A stretch of DNA of 64,000 nt, taken from NCBI GenBank assembly GCA_904418995.1, contig CAJFQF010000009.1, positions 1-64,000 on the forward strand. The letters run 5' to 3'. The notes under the pieces are model-generated. The model was not told where the DNA came from and ran no database searches. It worked only from the letters and a program-made list of their open reading frames with translations. How positions within the stretch are numbered: position 1 is the stretch's first letter; each line of letters opens with the position of its first letter. This DNA is from Heritagella_A intestinalis (GTDB lineage: Bacteria; Bacillota; Clostridia; Oscillospirales; Acutalibacteraceae). The translations under genes and the position numbers were made by a program. This document shows positions 6,503 to 15,527 of this stretch, piece by piece.

Positions 6503-7456
6503 ATGGAACCTGTTCATTTTGTACATAAACCGGTGCTCTTTCAGGAGACCATTGACTCTCTGGCGATCCGGCCGGAGGGGACGTATATCGACGGGACCGC
6601 CGGCGGCGGCGGCCACAGCGAGGCCATTTTGCAGCGCCTCACCACCGGAACGCTCCTGTCCATTGACCAGGACCCGGACGCCATTGCCGCCTGCACAGAG
6701 CGGCTTTCCCGGTATACCGGGTCGGTAATCCGGCGGGGCAATTTTTCCCAAATGGGCGAAATCGCTGCTGGCTGCGGCATCCGGGAAGCAGACGGGGTGC
6801 TGCTGGACATCGGGGTGTCCTCCTACCAGCTGGATACGCCGGAGCGGGGATTTTCCTACCATGCTGACGCCCCCTTAGATATGCGGATGAGCCAGGAGGG
6901 TCCTACCGCGGCGGATTTGGTCAACACCCTGTCTTGGCAGAAATTAGCGGAAACCATCAGCCGGTATGGCGAGGACAAGAACGCGGTGCGGATCGCCAAA
7001 GCCATTGCGGCGGCCCGGGAAACCGAGCCTATCCGCACAACCCTGCAGCTGGCGGATATTATCCGGCAGGCAGTGCCGGCGGCAGTCCGGCGGGAGCCGG
7101 GGCATCCGGCCCGTAAGACTTTCCAGGCCCTGCGGATTGCCACCAACGGGGAGCTGGACAGGCTTTCGGAGGGGCTGGACGCGGCGTTTTCCCTGCTGCG
7201 GCCCGGCGGAAGGCTGGCGGTCATTACCTTCCATTCCCTGGAAGACCGCATGGTAAAAAAACGGATGAACGATTGGTGCACGGGATGCATCTGCCCGCCG
7301 GATTTTCCGGTGTGCGTCTGCGGCAGAAAGCCCCAGGCAGAACTTCTTTATAAAAAGGGGCTGGCGCCTTCGGAAAAGGAGCTGGCAGAGAACCCCCGGG
7401 CACGAAGCGCCAGGCTCCGTGTATGCACAAAAGCCGTGCAGGAGCCGGCAGAGTAA
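6503..7456 (+). CDS. rsmH: 16S rRNA (cytosine1402-N4)-methyltransferase
   Basis: A 317-residue SAM-dependent methyltransferase (formerly MraW) that methylates C1402 in the ribosomal decoding centre. Diagnostic stretches are HKPVLFQET near the start, the glycine-rich SAM loop DGTAGGGGHSEAIL, GVLLDIGVSSYQLD and the C-terminal ITFHSLEDRMVK. GAGGGGG at 6490-6496 supports the ATG at 6503 rather than the TTG six bases earlier. It lies 17 bases after mraZ. A CxxC-rich part near residue 260 (CTGCICPPDFPVCVCG) is usual in Firmicute members. Confidence 0.96.
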   Translation: MEPVHFVHKPVLFQETIDSLAIRPEGTYIDGTAGGGGHSEAILQRLTTGTLLSIDQDPDAIAACTERLSRYTGSVIRRGNFSQMGEIAAGCGIREADGVLLDIGVSSYQLDTPERGFSYHADAPLDMRMSQEGPTAADLVNTLSWQKLAETISRYGEDKNAVRIAKAIAAARETEPIRTTLQLADIIRQAVPAAVRREPGHPARKTFQALRIATNGELDRLSEGLDAAFSLLRPGGRLAVITFHSLEDRMVKKRMNDWCTGCICPPDFPVCVCGRKPQAELLYKKGLAPSEKELAENPRARSARLRVCTKAVQEPAE

Positions 7457-7482
7457 AATAATCAGCGAGGAGAGTGGAACCA

Positions 7483-8016
7483 TTGGCTTTGCGCAACCGT
7501 ACAGAAGCATACGACCTTTCTTTCTTTGAGTCTCGCCCCCTGCGGGTGGAGGTAGGAGGGCAGCCTGCGGAGAAGCCCTCAAAGAAGCAGCAAAACCGGA
7601 ATAACGTCATCGAGCTGCCCAAAAAGGAGCTGGAGCGCAATCGCCGCCGCCATCCCCATTCCCTGCGGGCAGTGGGGGTAGTCTGCGTCCTGACCCTGAT
7701 GCTGACGATTATCGGCAGCGTGGTATTCAACCAGGTGCAGCTCAATGAGCTCACCACCCAAATCACCCAGGCCGAGGCGCAGCTTTCTCATGCGGAGAGC
7801 ACCCACACCCAGCTGCAGATGCGGGCCAGCTCCAGCATGACCCTCAGCGATGTGGAGGAGTTTGCTTCCGAGCAGCTTGGGATGGGGAAAATCGGGAAGA
7901 ACCAGGTAACCTATATCACCCTGACGGAAGGGGATCAGGGCAGCGTGGTGCAGCCGGGCGGCAGCGGCAGCCTGCTGGACCAGATCTGGGCCTTTTTCCA
8001 GGGGCTTCTGGCATAA
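7483..8016 (+). CDS. ftsL: FtsL-like septum protein
   Basis: A 177-residue bitopic membrane protein: ~60 basic cytoplasmic residues, one membrane helix (about 65-87, GVVCVLTLMLTIIGSVVF), then an extracytoplasmic coiled coil (VQLNELTTQITQAEAQL). A conserved-looking motif DVEEFASEQLGMGKI follows, as in FtsL/DivIC proteins. In the divisome FtsL pairs with FtsQ/DivIB and FtsB/DivIC to activate FtsW-FtsI. The TTG at 7483 is chosen because GAGGAGA (7467-7473) would touch the earlier GTG. Sequence similarity is low in this family, so the call leans on position and topology. Confidence 0.8.
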   Translation: MALRNRTEAYDLSFFESRPLRVEVGGQPAEKPSKKQQNRNNVIELPKKELERNRRRHPHSLRAVGVVCVLTLMLTIIGSVVFNQVQLNELTTQITQAEAQLSHAESTHTQLQMRASSSMTLSDVEEFASEQLGMGKIGKNQVTYITLTEGDQGSVVQPGGSGSLLDQIWAFFQGLLA

Positions 8017-8152
8017 AGCGGCAGGAAAGACGCATATGAAATAAAGGGGAAAAGCCCCCTGTTTGAAAGGGAGAGAGTGAAGCCGAAAAGCTTTCGCTCT
8101 CCTTTTTGCTACAAAAGGCCGGGTGTGTCCGGCTGCAACGGAGGATACAATT

Positions 8153-10390
8153 ATGGCAAAAGGAACGACTGTCCGTATGTGGAGGCGCACGCTGACTGTC
8201 ATGATCGTCATGGCGGTGGCTTTTGGAATTGTGATTTTCAACCTGGTCCGCCTGCAATTAGTGGATGGGGAAGAGCTGAAGCGCGCCGCCATCGATCAGA
8301 GCCTGCAGCCCACCACCCTCAGCGCGGAGCGGGGCACCATCTATGACCGCAACGGCAAAGTGCTGGCCCAAAGCGCCAGTGTCTGGACGGTGGCCCTGGA
8401 ACCGGCTTACATAGAAGAAGAGGATAAGACTACCCTGGTCCGCGGCCTGGCGGAGATTCTGGACATGGAGGAATCCGAGGTGCAGGAGCTGGCAGACAAG
8501 GATACCTATTTCACTTATGTTAAGCGCAAGGTGGAGAACGACGTCAAGGACGAGATTCTGGCCTTTTTGGAGGAGAACGACATCAGCCGGGGCGTGCAGC
8601 TCATTACGGATTACAAGCGCTATTACCCCTATGGCAACTTTATGGGCCCAGTGCTGGGCTTTGTAGGCACGGATAATACCGGCCTTTCCGGCCTGGAATA
8701 CCAGTATGATACGGAGCTCAGCGGCACAGCCGGGCGGCTGGTCACCGCCAAAAACGCAGTGGGTACGGATATGCCCTTCCAGTATGAGCAGCGGGTGGAG
8801 GCCGAGGACGGATATGACCTGGTGCTGACCATTGACGAGGGCATCCAGCACTTTTTGGAAGAGGGACTGGAAGAGGGCATCGAGAATTTCAACGTGGCCA
8901 ACGGCGCCTGCGCCATTGCCATGGACGTCAAGACCGGCGCCATCCTGGGCCTGGCCACCAAGGGGGATTATGACCCCAACGACCCCTGGACCATTGTGGA
9001 TGAGGAAGTGGCCAAGGAAATCGAGGCCATGCCGGAAGGGACAGAGGAAGAGAAGGCGGCAAAGGACCAGGCGACCTCCAACGCCCTGCAGAAGCAGTGG
9101 CGGAACAAGGCGGTCAGCGATACCTACTATCCCGGTTCGGTCTTTAAGATGTGCACCGGCTCCATGGCTATGGAGGAGGGCATTGTTTCGGAAGAGAGCA
9201 CCTTCACCTGCAACCACTCCTATCTGGTAGAAGGCACCGGCCAGTACATCAACTGCTGGGCCTATGGCCACGGCACCCAGACCTTTGTGGAGGGTTTGTG
9301 CAACTCCTGCAACCCCTTCTTTGTCCACCTGGGCCAGGAGCTGGGCGCTGAGCGCTTCTTCAAATATTTTGAGGCCTTTGGCTTTACGGAGAAAACCGGC
9401 ATTGACCTGCCCGGCGAGGCTTCCACCATTTATTATACGGCGGACCAGCTGAACCCCATGGAGCTGGCTACGGAATCCTTCGGCCAGAACTTCAGCATCA
9501 CCCCTATCCATATGCTGGCGGCGGCCTGTGCAGTGGCTAACGGCGGCTATCTGGTGCAGCCCCATGTGGTGGACCACATGGTGGACGCTGACGGGAATAT
9601 CGTCATGACGGCGGATACCAGCTATAAGCGCCAGGTTATCTCCACGGACACCTCGGAGCGCATGGTGAAGATTCTCAACACCAACGCCACACAAGGCACT
9701 GCAAAGAGCGGCTATATCGCCGGCTACCGGATCTGCGGCAAGACCGGTACCTCTCAGAAGATTCTGGAGGATAACCTGGATAAGACCAAGAAGCACTATA
9801 TCGCTTCCTATTGCGGCTTTGCCCCGGCGGACGACCCGGAAATTGCCCTCTTGATTTATTACGATGAGCCGGACCCCAGCATCAACTATTACGGCGGCTC
9901 TGTGGCAGGCCCCACCTTTGCCAAGTGCATGGAGCAGATTCTGGAATATCTGGGCGTGGAGCGCCAGTATACCGAGGAGGAGCTGGAGAAAATCGACACC
10001 ACCACGCCTTCCGTTACCGGCATGACCGTGGAAGAAGCAGAGAAGGCCGCCGGTGACGCGGGCCTCAGCGTGACGGTCAAGGGAAGCGGCGGCACGGTGC
10101 TGGAGCAGATTCCCGCCTTTGGCGAGTCCATTCCCCAGGGCGGTTCCATCGTCCTGTATACCGATGAGGACAGCAAGGAGGAAACCGTCACTGTGCCGGA
10201 CCTGACAGGCATGTCCCTGTCGGCGGCCAATGAGGCGGCGGCCAATGCCGGCATCCAGATACGGGTTACCGGCGCGGCCCTGACCAGCAGCAACCCGGTT
10301 TCCCAGACCCAGGATATAGCGGAAGGGACCAAGGTGCGGCCCGGAACGGTGATTACCGTGGGCTTTATTGAAGTGGACCAGGTACAATAG
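8153..10390 (+). CDS. Division/sporulation transpeptidase with PASTA domains (FtsI/SpoVD type)
   Basis: A 745-residue class B penicillin-binding protein. A short cytoplasmic start and one membrane helix (about 14-34) lead to the dimerisation domain, then the transpeptidase with catalytic SVFK (Ser329), SCN (385-387) and KTGT (530-533). Two PASTA domains end the protein (about residues 610-670 and 680-742). It crosslinks septal peptidoglycan together with the SEDS enzyme FtsW encoded downstream. Two PASTA domains and the place before mraY fit either PBP2x/FtsI or SpoVD; only one such gene is in this cluster. GGAGG at 8140-8144 fixes the ATG at 8153. Confidence 0.92.
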   Translation: MAKGTTVRMWRRTLTVMIVMAVAFGIVIFNLVRLQLVDGEELKRAAIDQSLQPTTLSAERGTIYDRNGKVLAQSASVWTVALEPAYIEEEDKTTLVRGLAEILDMEESEVQELADKDTYFTYVKRKVENDVKDEILAFLEENDISRGVQLITDYKRYYPYGNFMGPVLGFVGTDNTGLSGLEYQYDTELSGTAGRLVTAKNAVGTDMPFQYEQRVEAEDGYDLVLTIDEGIQHFLEEGLEEGIENFNVANGACAIAMDVKTGAILGLATKGDYDPNDPWTIVDEEVAKEIEAMPEGTEEEKAAKDQATSNALQKQWRNKAVSDTYYPGSVFKMCTGSMAMEEGIVSEESTFTCNHSYLVEGTGQYINCWAYGHGTQTFVEGLCNSCNPFFVHLGQELGAERFFKYFEAFGFTEKTGIDLPGEASTIYYTADQLNPMELATESFGQNFSITPIHMLAAACAVANGGYLVQPHVVDHMVDADGNIVMTADTSYKRQVISTDTSERMVKILNTNATQGTAKSGYIAGYRICGKTGTSQKILEDNLDKTKKHYIASYCGFAPADDPEIALLIYYDEPDPSINYYGGSVAGPTFAKCMEQILEYLGVERQYTEEELEKIDTTTPSVTGMTVEEAEKAAGDAGLSVTVKGSGGTVLEQIPAFGESIPQGGSIVLYTDEDSKEETVTVPDLTGMSLSAANEAAANAGIQIRVTGAALTSSNPVSQTQDIAEGTKVRPGTVITVGFIEVDQVQ

Positions 10391-10529
10391 AAGCCGTTTT
10401 TCAAAAATCGGCTGTAAAAAGGCGCGGTTTTGTGCTATACTGTATACCTGAATCGGGCTCCTGTGAGGGTGCGCCGAAAAGAAAACTTCCGGCGGGCTTC
10501 CTGCCGGAAAGGTAAGGTGGAGAAAACAT

Positions 10530-11531
10530 ATGAACACAATCTGGACATTGCTGGCGGCTGTCATCGCCTTCGGCGTAACCGCGCTTTTGGGAAAATGGAT
10601 GATCCCCTTCCTGCATAAGCTGCACTTTGGGCAGACCATCCGGGAAGAAGGGCCCCAGTGGCACATGAAAAAGCAGGGGACCCCCACCATGGGCGGCCTG
10701 ATGTTCATCATCGGCATTGTGGTGGCCATAGCGGTATGCATCCCCCTGTACTACGCCAACGTATATGACGAGACCCTGCTGATGAAGGTGCGCCTGTTTG
10801 GCGGCCTGGGCATGGCCCTGGCCTTTGGGCTGGTGGGCTTTATGGACGACTATATCAAGGTAGTCAAAAAGCGCAACCTGGGCCTCACAGAGCTGCAGAA
10901 GCTGGTGCTGCAATTTGCCGTGGCGGCGGCCTACCTGGTTTCCGTCTGGCTGGCTGGGGGAAAAAGCTCCACCATCATCCCCTTTGTGGGGGAGGTAGAC
11001 CTGGGCTGGGGCTACTGGATTCTGGCGGCCATCCTCATTGTGGGCGTGGTCAATGCGGTGAACTTCACCGACGGCATTGACGGCCTCAACGCTTCGGTCA
11101 CCTTCTTTGTGTGTATTTTCCTCATGGTGATTGCCGGCGTGATGAACGCCTTCAGCATGAGCATTATGGCGGTGGCTGCGGCTGCGGCCTGCATGGGCTT
11201 CTTGGTATGGAACTTCAATCCCGCCAAGGTGTTTATGGGGGATACCGGCTCCCTGTTTTTGGGAGGCATGGTGTGCGCCCTGGCCTTTGGCCTGAACCTG
11301 CCCATTTTGCTGCTGCCCCTGGGGATTGTCTACTTTATGGAGATCCTTTCCGTGGTGCTGCAGGTGAGTTATTTCAAGCTGACCCACGGCAAGCGCCTGT
11401 TTAAAATGAGCCCTATCCACCATCACTTTGAGATGTGCGGCTGGAGCGAAATGAAGATTTGCCTGGTGTTCAGCCTGATTACAGCGGTGGGCGGCGCCAT
11501 TGCCCTGCTGCTGGTATTCTTTGGGGTCTGA
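10530..11531 (+). CDS. mraY: Phospho-MurNAc-pentapeptide transferase
   Basis: A 333-residue polytopic enzyme (about ten membrane helices) making lipid I from UDP-MurNAc-pentapeptide and undecaprenyl phosphate. Diagnostic motifs are GTPTMGGLMFI near residue 51, the aspartate pair in GFMDDYIKV, NFTDGIDGLNA and the HHH motif in SPIHHHFE. The 139-base gap after the transpeptidase gene holds a possible internal promoter (TGTAAA, 17 bases, TATACT at 10436-10441) and a hairpin TTCCGGC/GCCGGAA just before the ribosome site. murD, which usually follows mraY, is missing here. Confidence 0.96.
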   Translation: MNTIWTLLAAVIAFGVTALLGKWMIPFLHKLHFGQTIREEGPQWHMKKQGTPTMGGLMFIIGIVVAIAVCIPLYYANVYDETLLMKVRLFGGLGMALAFGLVGFMDDYIKVVKKRNLGLTELQKLVLQFAVAAAYLVSVWLAGGKSSTIIPFVGEVDLGWGYWILAAILIVGVVNAVNFTDGIDGLNASVTFFVCIFLMVIAGVMNAFSMSIMAVAAAAACMGFLVWNFNPAKVFMGDTGSLFLGGMVCALAFGLNLPILLLPLGIVYFMEILSVVLQVSYFKLTHGKRLFKMSPIHHHFEMCGWSEMKICLVFSLITAVGGAIALLLVFFGV

Positions 11532-11609
11532 CAGTGCATACTAACCCATATTCCATCCGGGGAGGGTTCCCCGAAAGCCTGACGGAGCAGTAAAGGAGGG
11601 GGAAGGCTT

Positions 11610-12932
11610 ATGAGAAAGCAGAAAATACCCAGAGGCGCCAAGAAGAGGGCAGTCCGCCGGGAGACTGCGGCAGGGGGCCGCAGCGGCAGGCCTTCGGCGG
11701 CAGCCGTGAGCCCGGCGGGCGCCACCATCCCGTCAGGGAAGGTTTCCCTGTTTTCGCCCAAAGCCACGGTAAAGCGGGTCCGGAAAAAGTTCAAGGTCTT
11801 TTCTGTCCGCGGCGGCGTGGACCGGGTGTTCCTCTATATCCTTTTGAGCCTGCTGGTTTTCGGGCTGGTAATGCTGTTTTCCGCCAGCTTTGCCACCTCC
11901 TACTTTAATTCGGAGGACGGCAACAGCTATTCCTATATTGTTCCGCAGATGTGCTTTGCGGCCCTGGGATGCGTGCTGATGCTGGTGATCTCCTATTTTG
12001 ATTACCATCATCTCCACAAGTTCGCCTTTCTGGTGCTGCTCATTACCATAGCCATGCTGCTGGCGGTGCTCCTCCTCCGGGGGACGGCCTTGGTGCCCCG
12101 GATTAACGGCACCTACCGGTGGCTGTATTTGGGGCCTATTAACTTCCAGCCCTCTGAGATTGCCAAGTTTGCCCTGGTGCTGATTTTTGCCCATCTCATC
12201 TCCATTAACTACGACAAAATGGAGACCTTCCGCTATGGGGTGCTGCCCTATGTGCTGATTTTAGGGCTGATAGCCGGCCTGGTGGTGATGGAGCCCCACA
12301 TCTCTGCCGCCATTATCCTGGTGGCGATTTCCGGCGTTATGCTTTTTGTGGGAGGCGTACGGCTGCGATGGTTCTTTATAGCGCTTGTGGCGCTGGCAGG
12401 GGCGGCCGCTTACCTGTACTTTTTCACCGATATGTTTTCCTATGCAGAGCTGCGCATCCAGGGCTGGCTGGACCCCTTTAACCCGCCCGAGGGGGTGGAT
12501 ACCTGGCAGACCCGGCAGTCCCTGATGGCTATCGGTTCCGGCCAGCTGCTGGGGGTGGGCCTGGCCCAGTCCCGGCAGAAATACCTCTATCTGCCCGAGC
12601 CGGAAAACGACTTTATTTTTGCGGTGGTCTGCGAGGAGCTGGGCTTTGTGGGCGCCCTGTTGGTGATCCTGCTGTTTGCCCTGCTTATCTGGCGGGGGAT
12701 CGTCATCTCCCTGGGAGCCAAGGATAAATTCGGTACGCTCCTGGGCATTGGGCTCACAGCCCAGGTGGGAATCCAGGCTATCCTCAATATCTGTGTGGTG
12801 ACCAACACCATTCCCAATACGGGTATCAGCCTGCCGTTCTTCAGTTATGGCGGCACCTCTTTGGTGATGCTGCTGGCCCAGATGGGCGTGGTCTTGTCCA
12901 TTTCGCGAACATCCAATGTGGATAAAGTGTAG
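11610..12932 (+). CDS. ftsW: SEDS peptidoglycan polymerase FtsW
   Basis: A 440-residue SEDS-family glycosyltransferase that polymerises lipid II at the septum with its partner class B transpeptidase. About 70 basic, alanine-rich cytoplasmic residues precede roughly ten membrane helices. Family marks include VPRINGTYRWLYLGPINFQPSEIAK, the PENDFIFAVVCEELGF loop and the end motif GISLPFFSYGGTSL. AAAGGAGG lies before the ATG. The long basic N-terminal extension is unusual for FtsW. RodA is the alternative, but the cluster position points to FtsW. Confidence 0.93.
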   Translation: MRKQKIPRGAKKRAVRRETAAGGRSGRPSAAAVSPAGATIPSGKVSLFSPKATVKRVRKKFKVFSVRGGVDRVFLYILLSLLVFGLVMLFSASFATSYFNSEDGNSYSYIVPQMCFAALGCVLMLVISYFDYHHLHKFAFLVLLITIAMLLAVLLLRGTALVPRINGTYRWLYLGPINFQPSEIAKFALVLIFAHLISINYDKMETFRYGVLPYVLILGLIAGLVVMEPHISAAIILVAISGVMLFVGGVRLRWFFIALVALAGAAAYLYFFTDMFSYAELRIQGWLDPFNPPEGVDTWQTRQSLMAIGSGQLLGVGLAQSRQKYLYLPEPENDFIFAVVCEELGFVGALLVILLFALLIWRGIVISLGAKDKFGTLLGIGLTAQVGIQAILNICVVTNTIPNTGISLPFFSYGGTSLVMLLAQMGVVLSISRTSNVDKV

Positions 12933-12935
12933 TTT

Positions 12936-12954
12936 GGCCCCGGAAGGGGCTTTC
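12936..12954 (+). terminator. Short hairpin after ftsW, weak terminator
   Basis: GCCCC/GGGGC with a GGAA tetraloop followed by TTT, three bases after the ftsW stop. The T run is too short for full termination; it may reduce read-through into murG. Confidence 0.4.
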
Positions 12955-12980
12955 TGCTAAAATTAAGGGATAAAGGGGGA

Positions 12981-13010
12981 ATGCGGGTTTTACTGCCCGC
13001 GCGTGTATGA
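12981..13010 (+). CDS. Nine-codon ORF overlapping the murG start
   Basis: ATG at 12981 follows AAAGGGGG closely, encodes MRVLLPARV and stops at a TGA that overlaps the murG start (ATGA at 13007-13010). The arrangement would couple its translation to murG. No coding evidence beyond the signals. Confidence 0.35.
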   Translation: MRVLLPARV

Positions 13011-14140
13011 GAGTACTGTTTGCAGGGGGCGGCACTGCCGGCCATATCAACCCGGCCTTGGCCATTGCCGGATATTTGCGGGAGAAGGAGCCGGACACGG
13101 AGATTCTGTATGTGGGGAACAAGGGCGGCATGGAAGAGCGCCTGGTCCCTGCGGCGGGGTTTGCTTTTCGGAGCGTGCGGATTTCCGGCTTCCAGCGGAA
13201 GCTGAGCCTTCAGAACCTGAAGCGCAACGCCCAGACCCTGGTGCGGGTGGTCACCTCCACCCGGCAGGCCCGGAAGATTATCCGGGAATTCCAGCCGGAT
13301 ATCTGCGTGGGCACCGGCGGCTATGTCAGCGGCCCGGTGATTCGGGAGGCCATGAAGCTGGGGGTTCCCGCCGTTATTCACGAGCAGAATGCCTATCCCG
13401 GGATTACCAACAAAATGCTGGCTAAAAAAGCCAGCCGGGTCATGCTGGCGGTGGCGGATGCCCAGCAGCACTTTGACAGGGGGGCCCGCTGCGTCCTCAC
13501 CGGCAACCCGGTGCGGCAGGAGCTTCTCCGGGCAGACCGGGAGGATTCCCGCCGGCTGCTGGGGCTGGACGCCCGGCCTTTGATTCTCTCCTTTGGCGGC
13601 AGCCTGGGAGCCAGAAGCATCAACGAGGCAGTGGCAGACCTGCTGGTGCGCAGCGCCCGCACGGGGAAATACCAGCACATCCACGGCTATGGCCAGTATT
13701 CCAAATGGATGCCTGCCCTCTTAAAGGAAAAGGGCCTGGATTTGGAGGAATACCCCTTTATCTCCCTGCGGGAGTACATCGACAACATGCCCCAGTGCAT
13801 GGCGGCGGCGGATTTGGTCATCTGCCGGGCAGGGGCCATCACCCTCAGCGAGCTCCAGGCCCAGGGGAAGGGGTCCATCCTGATTCCCTCTCCCAATGTG
13901 GCGGAAAACCACCAGTACCACAACGCCATGGCCCTGGTAAACCGGGGAGCGGCGGTGCTCATTGAGGAAAAGGACCTCACCGGGGAGGTGCTGTGGCAGA
14001 AGGTAGAGGAAATCTTCTCCAGGCCCGGCGGCGCCCGGGAGCTGGGGCGTCATGCCGCTGAAATGTCCATTTCCGACGCCTGCCCCCGGATTGTCAAGGT
14101 GATGCACCAGGTCCTCCGGGAATCGGGGAACGCCCGCTGA
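13007..14140 (+). CDS. murG: UDP-GlcNAc:undecaprenyl-PP-MurNAc-pentapeptide GlcNAc transferase
   Basis: A 377-residue GT28 enzyme converting lipid I to lipid II on the inner face of the membrane. The N-terminal glycine loop FAGGGTAGHINPALAIA and the donor-site part ICRAGAITLSELQAQGKGSILIPSP with AENHQYHNA are the family signatures. No good ribosome site lies at normal distance from the ATG. AAAGGGGG is 27 bases upstream and separated from it by a hairpin GCGGG/CCCGC (12983-13000) and a nine-codon ORF, suggesting translational coupling or hairpin bridging. Confidence 0.95.
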   Translation: MRVLFAGGGTAGHINPALAIAGYLREKEPDTEILYVGNKGGMEERLVPAAGFAFRSVRISGFQRKLSLQNLKRNAQTLVRVVTSTRQARKIIREFQPDICVGTGGYVSGPVIREAMKLGVPAVIHEQNAYPGITNKMLAKKASRVMLAVADAQQHFDRGARCVLTGNPVRQELLRADREDSRRLLGLDARPLILSFGGSLGARSINEAVADLLVRSARTGKYQHIHGYGQYSKWMPALLKEKGLDLEEYPFISLREYIDNMPQCMAAADLVICRAGAITLSELQAQGKGSILIPSPNVAENHQYHNAMALVNRGAAVLIEEKDLTGEVLWQKVEEIFSRPGGARELGRHAAEMSISDACPRIVKVMHQVLRESGNAR

Positions 14141-14227
14141 ATCGGCCAGTTTCCAGGGTTTCACCCTTTGTGTTTCCAACGCATACTATGGAAAGCAATG
14201 GAAATCACGGGAGAAAGGGTGTTGACG

Positions 14228-15487
14228 TTGGAAGTTCTGCGCATCCAGGGCCCCGGGAAACTTTCTGGGGAAATATCGGTCCATGGGGCAAAAAACAGTA
14301 CCCTGCCTTTGCTGGCAGCGTCTCTTTTATGCAAATCGGAGGCGGTTTTACATAACTGCCCGTTGCTTTCGGACGTGGACACGGCGGTGCGGATTCTGCG
14401 CACCCTGGGCTGCCGGGTCCGCCGGGAGGGCCACACGCTGACCATTGACTCCTCCACCCTCAGCGGGGATGAAATCCCGGAAAACCTCATGCGGGAAATG
14501 CGTTCCTCCATTGTGTTTTTGGGAGCGGTGGTGTCCCGTCTGGGAAAAGCGCGGCTTTCCTTCCCCGGCGGCTGCGAGCTGGGCCCCCGGCCCATTGACC
14601 TGCATTTGGCGGCCCTGCGGAAAATGGGCCTGCACATTCGGGAGGATCACGGCTGCCTGGAGTGCAGCGTGCCGGGACGCCTCCGGGGCTGTCCCATCAG
14701 CCTTTCCTTTCCCAGCGTAGGGGCCACGGAAAACGTCATGCTGGCGGCGGTGTGCGCCGAGGGCTCCACCATCCTCTCCAACGCGGCCCGGGAGCCGGAA
14801 ATCTGTGATTTGGCGGATTTCCTCAACGCCTGCGGCGGCAGGGTGTCCGGGGCGGGGGAGAGCGAGATCGTCATCCAGGGGGTAGAATCTCTGGGAGGCT
14901 GCGAGCATCAGGTGATTCCCGACCGGATTGTAGCCGCCACGTATCTGGCGGCGGCTGCGGCCACAGGGAGCGAGCTGACTTTGCGCCATGTGGATTGCAG
15001 CCATTTGCAGCTGGTGCTCCCGGTGTTTGAAGAGGCGGGCTGTTCCCTGCGCAGCCAGGGGAAGAGCCTCTGGATTCAGGCTCCGGAGCGATTGCGGCCC
15101 GTGGGGAATGTCCGCACTATGCCGTATCCCGGCTTCCCCACAGACGCCCAGGCTCCGGTAATGGCCATGGCCTGCTTGGCGGACGGGACCAGCCTGTTTG
15201 TGGAGAATATTTTTGAAAGCCGGTATAAGCACGCCGGTGAGCTCATGCGCTTGGGGGCCCGCATTAAGGTGGAGGGCCGCGTGGCGGTGGTGGAAGGGGT
15301 TCCCGCCCTTTCCGGCGCGCCGGTGCAGGCTCCGGACCTCCGGGGCGGAGCGGCCCTGCTGGTGGCGGGCCTGGGAGCCCAGGGCGCCACCCTCCTTTCC
15401 GGCCTGCATCATCTGGACCGCGGCTATGAGGCGGTGGAAAAGACCCTGGCTTCGGTGGGGGCGGACATCCGGCGGGAAACGGCCTAG
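14228..15487 (+). CDS. murA: UDP-GlcNAc 1-carboxyvinyltransferase
   Basis: A 419-residue enzyme adding enolpyruvate to UDP-GlcNAc, the committed step of peptidoglycan synthesis and the target of fosfomycin. It opens with IQGPGKLSGEISVHGAKNSTLPLL, and the loop cysteine that binds PEP and fosfomycin is present in FPGGCELGPRPIDLHL. The TTG at 14228 is chosen because AAAGGG (14214-14219) is eight bases upstream and the protein then begins at the usual point; GTG and TTG codons just before are alternatives. Its place between murG and ftsQ is uncommon but known in Firmicutes. Confidence 0.94.
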   Translation: MEVLRIQGPGKLSGEISVHGAKNSTLPLLAASLLCKSEAVLHNCPLLSDVDTAVRILRTLGCRVRREGHTLTIDSSTLSGDEIPENLMREMRSSIVFLGAVVSRLGKARLSFPGGCELGPRPIDLHLAALRKMGLHIREDHGCLECSVPGRLRGCPISLSFPSVGATENVMLAAVCAEGSTILSNAAREPEICDLADFLNACGGRVSGAGESEIVIQGVESLGGCEHQVIPDRIVAATYLAAAAATGSELTLRHVDCSHLQLVLPVFEEAGCSLRSQGKSLWIQAPERLRPVGNVRTMPYPGFPTDAQAPVMAMACLADGTSLFVENIFESRYKHAGELMRLGARIKVEGRVAVVEGVPALSGAPVQAPDLRGGAALLVAGLGAQGATLLSGLHHLDRGYEAVEKTLASVGADIRRETA

Positions 15488-15527
15488 GCGGCCAAGGAAA
15501 ATCAAGATTGAGGAAAGAGGGGAGAAC

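Noticed and set aside
12587..12817. Small minus-strand frames inside ftsW, murG and murA
   Set aside because: They lie fully within strongly supported genes and show no signals of their own.
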